A DNA stretch of 64,000 bases from Telopea speciosissima (lineage: Eukaryota > Streptophyta > Magnoliopsida > Proteales > Proteaceae): NCBI RefSeq assembly GCF_018873765.1, contig NC_057923.1, forward strand, positions 22,601,913 to 22,665,912. The letters run 5' to 3'. The notes beneath the pieces are model-generated. The model made no database searches. It was not told the DNA's origin and saw only the letters and a list, made by a program, of their open reading frames with translations. The translations under genes and the position numbers were made by a program. This document shows, piece after piece, positions 55,606 through 64,000 of this stretch. Positions within the stretch are counted from its first letter, which is position 1; the number at the start of each line of letters is the position of its first letter.

Positions 55606-57639
55606 CCTCAAGTTGGTGCATATATATCATGGATGCCCAACTTGACTAAGATAGGATGAAACAGCTTGCTACTCAGCGCCTTAGTGAACACATCAGCCAG
55701 TTGATCAGTGGACTTCACAAAGGGAACACAAATGAGACCGGCTTCAAGCTTCTCTTTGATGAAATGACGGTAAACCTCCACGTGTTTAGTACGATCATGC
55801 TGGACAGGGTTATGAGCAATGCTAATGGCGGCTTTATTGTGACAATAAAGCATCATAGGAAGATGGACAACAACACCAATATCCTGCAATAATCCTCTAA
55901 GCCACAGAAGTTCACAAATTCCTTGTGCCATTGCGTGGAACTCGGCTTCAGCACTAGACCTTGCCACAACATTCTGGTTTTTGCTACGCCATGTGACAAG
56001 GTTCCCACCCACAAAGGAACAGTAGCCAGAGATAGATTTCTTGTCAGGAGAACCAGCCCAATCGGCATCAGTATAGGCTTCAATCTTCAAGTGACCATTG
56101 GGAGATAGAAGGATTCCCTTCCCGGAGCAGACTTCAAATACCTCAAAATACGACGGATTGCATCCATATGAGAGGAATAGGGATCATGCATGAACTGACT
56201 CACCAAACTTACAACAACTGCAATGTTAGGGCGTGTGTGAGAAAGGTAGATTAGTTTGCCCACTAACCGCTGATAAGCACCCTTGTCAACATGCTCACCC
56301 TCTTTCTCCCTAAGTTTTGTAGTAGCTTCCATAGGAGTATCTGAAGGATGACAGCCAAGTAGCCTTGTCTCAGTCAATAGATCAAGGACATATTTTCTTT
56401 GAGAAAGAAAGATGCCCTTTGAAGATCGAGCAACTTCTATCCCTAGAAAATATTTTAGGGGACCAAGATCTTTGACCTTAAACTCACGGCCAAGAAGAAT
56501 TTTCAAATCCCTGATTGCAACATCATCATTACCCATGACCACAATATCATCCACATAGACTATGAGAAGAGTAACCTTGTTACCAAGCCGTCTGATAACC
56601 AAAGTGTGATCAACATTGCTCTACTTGTAACCTGCTGAAATCATGGCCTTATGAAATCTGCCAAACCAGGCCCTAGGTGACTGCTTCAAAGCATAAAGGG
56701 CATGCTTCAATTTACAAACCCTGTCCTTAGTCCTGTCATCAGAAAAACCTGGTGGAATGTCCATATATACCTCCTCCTCAAGCTCTCCATGGAGGAAGGC
56801 ATTTTTGACATCTAACTGCTGAAGATCCCTCCCAAGATTTGCAGCACAAGATAATAACACCCTGACGGTGTTGAGCTTTGCCACTGGTGTAAAGGTCTCC
56901 TGATAGTCAACTCCATAAGTCTGAGTGAACCCCTTTGCAACCAGACTTGCCTTATACCTATCCACCGAACCATCAGCTTTTTGTTTAACCACGAAGACCC
57001 ATCTACATCCCACTGGTTTTTCCTTGGAGGAAGAGCCACAAGATCCCACGTATTATTTTTGTGTAGTGCTCTCATTTCTTCCAACATTGCTGCCTTCCAC
57101 TTTCCATCTGTAGATGCTTCCTGCCAATTTCTAGGAATTGAGATAGAGGAAAGAGAAGATACAAATGCACGAAAAGAGGGAGAAAGAGAGTTATAAGAAA
57201 CAAAATGAGATATGGGATGTAAAGTGCAAGTCCTAGTACCTTTGCGAAGTGCAATAGGTAGGTCGGAAGGAGATGGATTACCAGGAGATGTAGGATCTGT
57301 GTCTGGAGCCGGCAATTGGATGGGTACTGGTGCTACAGTGGGATGCAACTGCCCTCTGGTGGATCTGCCCCTTGTATAGGTGATCATGTTGGAGTTGTCA
57401 ATTCTCTTCTGAAATTCACCAATAGTTCTCTGGACTGGAGTTAGCTCCCCCTGAATAGGAATATTAACAACATTATTTTCTATGGTCTCCCCCTGTAAAG
57501 GATTCCCATTAGGTGAGGGAGGAACAACCAAAGGTTGTTGGGCAGTCTCCAAAGTAGGATGGGCAGCAGCCGTGGGTGGTAAAGGGGGCTGGACAGCAGC
57601 CGAGGGTGGTAAAGATGGCTGGGCAGCAGCCAGAGGCAC
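55606..57639 (-). pseudogene. Copia reverse transcriptase and RNase H
   Basis: From right to left: proline/alanine-rich linker (57480-57639), RT entry with WKAAMLEEMRALHKNNTWD (56900-57000), KPVGCRWVFVVKQKADGS, LDVKNAFLHGELEEEVYM, then a TAG at about 56624 where CAG is expected, then LLIVYVDDIVVMGND (catalytic box), LGCHPSDTPMEA, and RNase H with IEAYTDADWAG, ARSSAEAEFHAM and ending HDIYAPT. Apart from one stop and a frameshift near 57000 the catalytic residues are all kept. Confidence 0.88.
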
Positions 57640-57655
57640 CTCAGGTAAAGGAATT

Positions 57656-58802
57656 TCAAAGCCACATCTTCACCAAAGACTCTCCCCGAAGAGGTGGCGA
57701 AGAATAATAAGAAATGGACTCATGGAAAATAACATCCATACTAACCACGGTACGGCGGGAAGGGGGATGGTAGCATTTATAGCCTTTCTGGGTTGGAGAA
57801 TAACCCAAGAAAATACAACGGAGCCCCCGAAGTTCAAGTTTGCCTGGAGATTTGGTATCTCTAGCATAACACACACAACCAAACACCTTGGGAGGCACAA
57901 TAAAGGAGGAATTACCAATTAAAATATTAGAGGGGCTACGGGAGTTTGGACCATTTTATGAAAGTGCTGAAAACATGAAAAAACCTGATTTTGTGTGTGC
58001 AAAAGATACACCATGTGTTCCTAGAATGACAATCAATGAAAGAGACAAACCACAGATGACCAGAAATAGAGGGTTTACGATTAGGGCCCCAAACATCAGA
58101 GTGCACTAATTGAAAGCAAGAAGAACTCCTTTTATTTAAAATAGGATAATTTGAACGTGTTTGTTTGGCCAGAACACACGCCTCACAAAAAAAGTCATCC
58201 TTAGTACGAAGGGTGACCAAACTAGGAAATAAATGTGCTAAAATTCCTAAAGGGGGGTGACCTAACCTAGAGTGCCACTGGTAGAGTTCAGAAGAGACCA
58301 TGGAGTTCTGGTGTAGTAGATAAGGCAATGGTGGTGGAGAGAAGCGACCATCATCAAGCAGATACAGAACACCGTGCACTTTACCCAATCCAATCGTCCT
58401 CCCAGAGTCCAGATCCTGAAACACACAATGAGAAGGAAAGAAAGTGACTTTGCAGCTAAGATCACGAGTAATACTACTAATGGAAAGAAGGTTAATAGTT
58501 AAATTAGGAATATGCAAAACAGAAGTTAATGGAAGAGAGGAAGTGCAGTTGATGATTCCTTTTCCAGATATAGAAGAAAGGGAACCATCAGCTACCTTGA
58601 CCTTGTCTTTCCCAGAAGTGGGAGAATATCTATGAAACAAACCAGAGGAACCAGTCATATGATCTGTAGCCCCAGAATCTATGATCCAAGGATGTGAAGC
58701 TATAGAAGCACAATGACCCCCAAATGGAATACCTGACCGGGCAAAGTGGGAACCTGAAGTAGCAGAAGAATTGGCAGTGAGCTGATGTAGTAGAGGCAGC
58801 AA
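57656..58802 (-). pseudogene. Copia protease and integrase with core deletion
   Basis: The frame 57936-58802 holds WIIDSGATDHMTGSS (complete protease site), KDKVKVADGS, LYQWHSRLGHPPLG, CEACVLAKQT, and the integrase start LVHSDVWGPNR and FVSFIDCHSRNTW. After FSTFIKW the sequence jumps to SPSNILIGNSS and PPKVFGCVCYARDTKSPG (57656-57960). The roughly 95-100 residues with the second aspartate and the glutamate of the DDE triad are missing. Confidence 0.85.
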
Positions 58803-59792
58803 CAGCGGAAGACCTCAGCATACGAAGGAGTGCTTGTAGATCATCTTGGGATAGACCAGGGTCAGTAGCAGGGGCCGCAGTAACACTCTCAGTCTGATGG
58901 GCCTTGGTCTTAGTCTTTGTCGTGGTCTTGGCAGCCCTTTTAGCTTCAAAGTCAGCCGGTTTCCCATGAAGTTTCCAGCACTTCTCCTTGGTGTGGTAAG
59001 GTTTGGACAGACTCACAAACAACAGACCCAAGAGTAGAATCACCAAGAGAAGCAGTGCCACTAGGTGCGGGAGTGGCAGGGGCAGCAGCCTGGAGTGCCG
59101 ATCCGTCGATAAGGAGGATGCAACATGGCAGCCCGACGGTTCTCTTCAGAGGACACCAAGGCATAAGATTGTTCAAGTGTGGGAAAAGGCTTATGGCCCA
59201 ACACTTGAACACGAATCTGATCATACTCCACATTTAAGCCAGCCGTAAAATCGTAGACCCTAATCTTGTCCACATGCTTCTTATAGGAGGCAACATCGTA
59301 GTGTACTCGGGTGAAAGTTAGAGAAATGGTCCAGATTGTTGCCAAAGGCTGCGTAAGGTAGCATAATATTTGGAGACTCATCAACTCTCCCTGCGTAGTG
59401 TGAAGGACCTTCTTCCCGATTTCATAGACCTGGGCATCATTGCCAAGCTGTCCATAAGTCTCCTTGCAAGCAGCCCAAATTTCCGCGGCTGTGTCAAGGA
59501 GAAGAAAATTGTGTTGTAGCTCTGTAGTCATAGAACCGATCAGATAGGACATAAGAACTCCATTGTTGGCAAGCCACTTGTCCTGAGCAGCTCCAACTTC
59601 AGTAGGCATAGCAGTGGTTCCCCTAATATGACCAGTAAGGCCACGGCCTGCAATGGCAAAGGAGGCAGACCTAGACCAAAGCAGGTAATTTGTGCCATCC
59701 AACTTGATTAGATTAGGGGAAAAAGTAAGGTAATCTGGTTTGCTGTTTCCATCACCCACAGAAGTAGCAGTCGAATCCACAGAGTCACCCAT
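58803..59792 (-). pseudogene. Copia gag (UBN2-type)
   Basis: ATG ends at 59792 (GDSVDSTATS). LIKLDGTNYLLWSRSAS, LTGHIRGT, WAACKETYGQLGNDAQVY and VRVQVLGHKPFPTLEQSYAL follow. One frameshift near 59060-59100 separates the end (KCWKLHGKPADFEAK and the alanine/threonine-rich tail). Confidence 0.85.
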
Positions 59793-60542
59793 GACGACAG
59801 TGAAGAATTCCAAATCGCAGATAAGGGCTGTTGTGAAGAGAAACCCAAGAAAATCTCCACGATAAGGGCTGCAACAATGATGAAAGCCTTCTAATAATGA
59901 AGGAAGAAATATCTCCAAAAATCAGCAATACCAGACAGAGGAAACCTTGAGATCGATTTTTGCAGGGTTTTGAACAAAACCCTGAAAGTGCTGAAATCGA
60001 TAAGAGGAGAAGATTCCCAACCAGTGAGTGGATTGAGGCTGAAATTGCAGTCGAATCAGTCTAGGCCAGAGGAGAATCACTCCTCAAAAATTCAGAATCA
60101 ACTGATTTATAAAACCCCAATGTCGACTATTGTCAGGGTTTTGAAAAACCCTGAAATCTTGAAAAAATATCGACCTTGAGAGGCTGTAGGTGCTGGAATA
60201 ATAAATTGCTGCAAGTCTGGAGCTCCAATATAGTGAACAAATCCCTTGTTGTATAGAGGGTTTCTGTCCAACAAAGGCTGAAGTCTTTAATATTCGCAGC
60301 AAAGAGAGAGCAGCACCCAATCGATCAAATCTTCATATCATGGGATGAGGTAAAGGAGGGCAGCAGCTGGATCAATTGATCACCTCATCAGTGCTGCCCT
60401 ATGGGACAGAGAAGAACAAAACGAAACAAAGGGAAGAAGAGAAGAAAAGAAGAAAAGAGAAGAGAAAGGGAGAAAGATCAAGAATTAGAGAAGGAAGGAG
60501 ATCGTGAATTGCAATCTGAGTTCTAATCCAGCTTTGATACCA

Positions 60543-60726
60543 TGTTAAGAGGACCAGATTTAGAACTCGATGCTTGGATGAGTTAGTCATCCCAAGCACA
60601 TCTTTATTTATAATCATAATGAAGGATGAAACAATTGTACATTAGCAATGTGGGACTAAACCACATGTACGAAATAAATAAAATAACAAAAGAAAGAGGA
60701 GGGGTATTCTGGCCATATAGCTAACA
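60543..60726 (-). repeat. 5' LTR of intronic copia
   Basis: 184 bp. PBS of the TGGTATCAAAGC type lies next to it at 60531-60542. Confidence 0.9.
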
Positions 60727-62500
60727 AAGCCCAAGGTGGTGAAGCCTCTTGCAGGCCTTGTTGGTGAAGCTAGGTCATATCCATTCTTCCCTCTTTCTTC
60801 TTTCCATCTTTACCTTAGTATCGGCAGCTTACATAGTGTTTGCATTGCTGTTATCCTGGTAAAGACCTAAAAGGCTAGCACGCCAAGATCAAGAACTGGT
60901 AGAAAACAGGGTAAGGAATGGGCCACGGTTTTGGGGGTTAGGAAAGGAATGGCTGCTGATGCAGAGGAAAGAAAAGAGTTGGTGTAAGAAAGGGTGAATG
61001 AGGTTTCTTGCTAGCCTGCTGTATTGGTGTTCGAATGTTGAAGGTGGTGATGGATGAAGATATCTAGTTGTCGATAATAGATTGTTGATAATAGAAAGAT
61101 AACTTGGCAACTGGGGTTCACTAGTTGCCCACCGTAGGAGTCCCACCTAGGCACACCATAAGAGAGCCACTTTTGGCCACTTGAGTCCATAAGCAAAAGA
61201 TCTCAGAGAGAGAAATTTGTTTTCAATTCATGGTTGCCTTTTGAGAGCAGCCATGACTTGCATTATATAGAGATAGAAATCTTGAGTATAACACAATAGC
61301 AATATCCAAGGTACTCTGAAACTTAAACTTTGCGGGATCAATCTACCCTTGTTATTTTCATTTCATTGGTTTGGTTCGGTTATTACTTGCTCCATATTCT
61401 GCTAGTTTTATTTTTCAGTTTCAGTCCTTACAATAGCAGTTTCTACCCATTTTGATCTCAAACTTTCATCAAAATTTTCAGCCAATCCAACTGTTGAGTC
61501 AAGCTCAATATTTTGATAAGTTGTCCCCCTCCATTGGGTCTACACTTGTCCAGAATTGCAGGTTCATCAGATCTGGAACTTGGAAGTTATTCGTTCTTGT
61601 TTTGAAAAGTTAGTAATTTCTAGTTTTCTGGAGTCTCTATTTTCTGTCTACCTTCTTTACTCTCCGTCTAACTGTTGGTTTCTTATGATATTTTAGCCAC
61701 AAGTACAACAGGTATAGGCCAGCCTTTGACCAGTTTTTAGTCTTATCAGTTGGCTGGTTCTTTAATTATTGATCTTCTCTTTTTCTGCCCTATTGTTCTC
61801 TAAATCTGGGTCACTGCGATTCTGTCCTGTGGGTTAGTTTCCTAAATCTGTCCAAACAGGTTAGTGGAACGCACCACTGATCCTGACCCAAACCACCTCC
61901 ATTTATGGCATCAGAATCAATTCATAGTCTGCAGTATCTGCACCATTATGGTAGCCCAATCAAGCTGCACCCTTCTGATTCCTATGCATTCCTTTTTTAA
62001 AGTTTTTTATTAAGGGTCCCTTCAGTGTAAGCTAACCAAGTCTTCCTGAATTGCTTTATCAAGCCAGATAAGTCCTACCTGAAGTCCTAGTGCCAAGTAC
62101 AATGGTGGCCCATCCCAGATACTACAAGAGCCATATGGCTCCTTCTTCTGAATGAGCCCATCTATGAATGTGCTTAGATTTTGCCTCATGATATGTTGTG
62201 AAAAGTGTTAACCGAAACTTGTTGGACAGGGACATAAAATGTTGCATATCTTTCTTTTAATTGGTGGGTAGCTGGACTTGTTCATGTGGCCTAATTGGTG
62301 GGTATCTGGACTTGTTTATCGAAGCCATATTTTTTCTAGAGAGTTATTTTGCACGTGATCTAAAAAAATGACAATTCCAGATGTGTAGTCAACCCTATAG
62401 GTAGAGATAACCGGATAAGACTATGATGATGATCATGATGATAGTGATGATGTAAATCTGGTTAATAAATCAGACTGATTCCATAGAGTTCTAACATGGC
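60727..62500 (+). other. TEBICHI intron, no exon found
   Basis: No further helicase exon was seen. Sequence is moderately AT-rich with no clear element. A (GAT)n-like run is at 62422-62452. Confidence 0.45.
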
Positions 62501-63508
62501 TAATTGAGACTTACTGGTGGGGAATAGGAAGGATGAACCCTAGATTCAGATTACACACCCCTTTTAACAGAATCTCAAGAAAATCCTAAAACAGAATTTG
62601 GGTCAACACTAAGGTCAAAGTCAACCTTATCCGATGAAGGTCAGATTTTTGCCAATGTTCATAGACTGTTAGAATAGGCAAACTCCAAAATACAGCAACA
62701 TTCTAACGGTCAGATTGAACACAACAGCCAAAAAAGCAAAAGTTTGAAACCTGTAATTTAAAATCAAGTGATTTCTGATAAAAACAAATCAGCAGGTCTG
62801 ATCCGACTAAACTCTGTCGAAGGGGCCTTTTTGGAGGGCCTTTGGCACCTCAAAAGGTGAGGGTAATCTGCTGGTTAGATTCCTATGACACCCAATATTA
62901 ACTTTAGCAATTTGGGGCCCAAAACAGGGCTGCCGGCTGCCGCCAGCTTCTGGTTGTTGGCTCTTTGCTGCGTTTAAAACCCCAATATGACAGAATATAA
63001 ACAGCTATAATAGTTGAAGATTAACCCCTCCAAACTCAAGTTCAGCGATCATCAACAACAGTAGATGAATTTGTACTTGCGAGAAGAAAATAGTAGACAG
63101 AGTTGGGGATGACTTTTGATTTCCTACCAATAGGCCTAGATCAGAATCGCTCCAATCCCAAGAGTTTCTCACTCTTCATTGAGTCTCACAGCAGCTCCTT
63201 CACAACAGCAAAAAGGCAACAGCTATGGTTTAATCCATAAAAATCGTTGGTTGCCAATATAGGCTATAAGCTTTTTATTTAAAAGAAAGATTCCCTAGCT
63301 AAGTAAGGAACTTGTCTAACTTACATAGTAATTTGGAAACTTAAAACAAATAAGACACTTAAAGTAAACCCTCTACACTAAGTAAAGGAGTTGGACTTAA
63401 GTAAAACAACTTAAAAACAACCTAATGAAGTAGATCCCGTATACCTACCTTCTACCCATAATTTAGGCCCATTAAAGAGGTCCATTACAAAGAAAACCCA
63501 TTGGACAC
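62500..63508 (-). repeat. Dispersed LTR-like repeat, copy 3
   Basis: The part 63410-63500 aligns with 22830-22920 (TTTAGGCCCATTAAAG block, preceded by CCCATA). The part 63190-63300 resembles the AGCTGTTGCC and AAAAGCTT blocks of 22500-22560. It lies in the TEBICHI intron and is interrupted on the right by an LTR element. Confidence 0.5.
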
Positions 63509-63629
63509 TGTTGTAATATGGGTTTTGGTCCCACATTGCTTAGATGTATTCTCTTCATATGATTTCAGTATTATAAATAAAGCTGGGCTGTGATCACTTA
63601 GATCAAGCCAGTATTCATGGAATTCCACA
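63509..63629 (+). repeat. Short 5' LTR of another retrotransposon
   Basis: 121 bp, TGTTGTAATATGG...AATTCCACA, with a TTATAAATAAAG box. Directly followed by TGGCATCAGAGGC, a primer-binding-like site (63630-63642). The short LTR suggests a TRIM or small copia element. The interior is cut by the window end. Confidence 0.6.
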
Positions 63630-64000
63630 TGGCATCAGAGGCAACAATATTCCGGGGATATGGGAATTAAATTTTTTTTCCTTTTTTTCTTTTTCCTCTC
63701 TCTCCTCTCCTTCGTGTTTCTGCCCTAAGGCCAGCCACCACCGCCAGCCCTCCGCCACCTCCGCCGGCCCCTCATTTTTCCCGCCAGGCCTTCCCACCCC
63801 TTCCTCCACCACCGCCAGCCCCCCCCTCTCGCCTTCCTTTCTTTTTAGCGAGAGGGTCTCCCTCACCTTGCCGTTATTTTTTTTTTCCACCCTTGGTGGT
63901 GAGTTGACTCCCGCCAAGGGTCCTTTTTTTTCCTCCGTATGATTTAATTATTTTTTGGAGGCCTTGTTTCTTGAGTTCTGCGATTTTTCCCAGCCACCAG
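63630..64000 (+). other. Leader of the element at 63509, cut by window end
   Basis: Pyrimidine- and CCGCCA-rich sequence with no clear gene. The frame on the opposite strand (63615-63917) is low complexity and probably meaningless. Confidence 0.4.

Larger units (their letters stand above)
55404..60726 (-). mobile_element. Ty1/copia retrotransposon in TEBICHI intron, nearly complete
   Basis: LTRs at 55404-55600 and 60543-60726 (197 and 184 bp, ends TGTTAAGAGG...ATAGCTAACA). PBS complement at 60531-60542 and a purine tract (CTCCCCCTCAAG on the plus strand) beside the left LTR fix the orientation as minus. The interior encodes gag, protease, integrase, RT and RNase H in copia order. Flanks GAGTC and AAGCC agree at three of five bases and may be a decayed duplication. 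The LTR copies differ by a 13-base segment near 55566. Its RT-RNase H frame is nearly open, but most of the integrase core is missing. Confidence 0.9.

Noticed and set aside
57482-57922. Plus-strand frame of 146 codons
   Set aside because: It is the antisense shadow of the copia linker and integrase on the minus strand.
63615-63917. Minus-strand frame of 100 codons, K/E/G-rich
   Set aside because: Arises from pyrimidine-rich leader sequence; compositionally simple and without homologous look.

Overview
This is nuclear DNA of a flowering plant. The evidence is two plant-type intron-rich genes, a florendovirus/petuvirus-like endogenous pararetrovirus, Tekay-type Ty3 and Ty1/copia retrotransposons, a PIF/Harbinger transposon, and several MITEs. 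The species cannot be named. Large repeat-filled introns point to a mid-to-large angiosperm genome.
Layout. 1-2880: minus-strand Ty1/copia relic, running off the left edge. 3430-4500: decayed plus-strand plant transposon protein (Transposase_32-like). 4946-7678: minus-strand Ty3/Tekay-type LTR (LTR B) with its primer site on the left. 7679-11600: broken endogenous pararetrovirus (coat, protease, RT, RNase H, C-terminal region). 11690-12486: 3' part of a related LTR (LTR C). 12487-17700: mostly non-coding, with a LINE tail and MITEs. 17743-27578: complete kinesin-13 gene (KIN13B type, 12 coding exons, 767 codons). 28240-28376: Tourist-like MITE. 28993-47200: PIF/Harbinger element split by a Ty1/copia element (30694-46224), itself split by a Ty3/Tekay element (34618-44532), a three-level nest. 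48329-54225: first eight coding exons of a TEBICHI/DNA polymerase theta homologue; the rest lies beyond 64000. Its next intron is over 9.7 kb and holds a nearly complete minus-strand Ty1/copia element (55404-60726), other repeats, and the start of another LTR element at 63509.
The two host genes are tandem on the plus strand and functionally unrelated: a microtubule-depolymerising kinesin and a DNA end-joining helicase-polymerase. Everything else is mobile or viral DNA in various states of decay. Most recognisable stop codons are explained by C-to-T (or G-to-A) changes, as expected for methylated, silenced repeats.
The least explained signal is inside the Ty3/Tekay LTRs. Four LTR copies (5' and 3' LTR of the nested element, LTR B, LTR C) carry a short open frame that begins at a splice-acceptor-like site and ends in a C-x-C-D-x-C motif just before the stop. 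A second small frame with a CxxC motif lies at the other end of the LTR. These look like undescribed LTR-encoded small proteins and are the main lead of this report.
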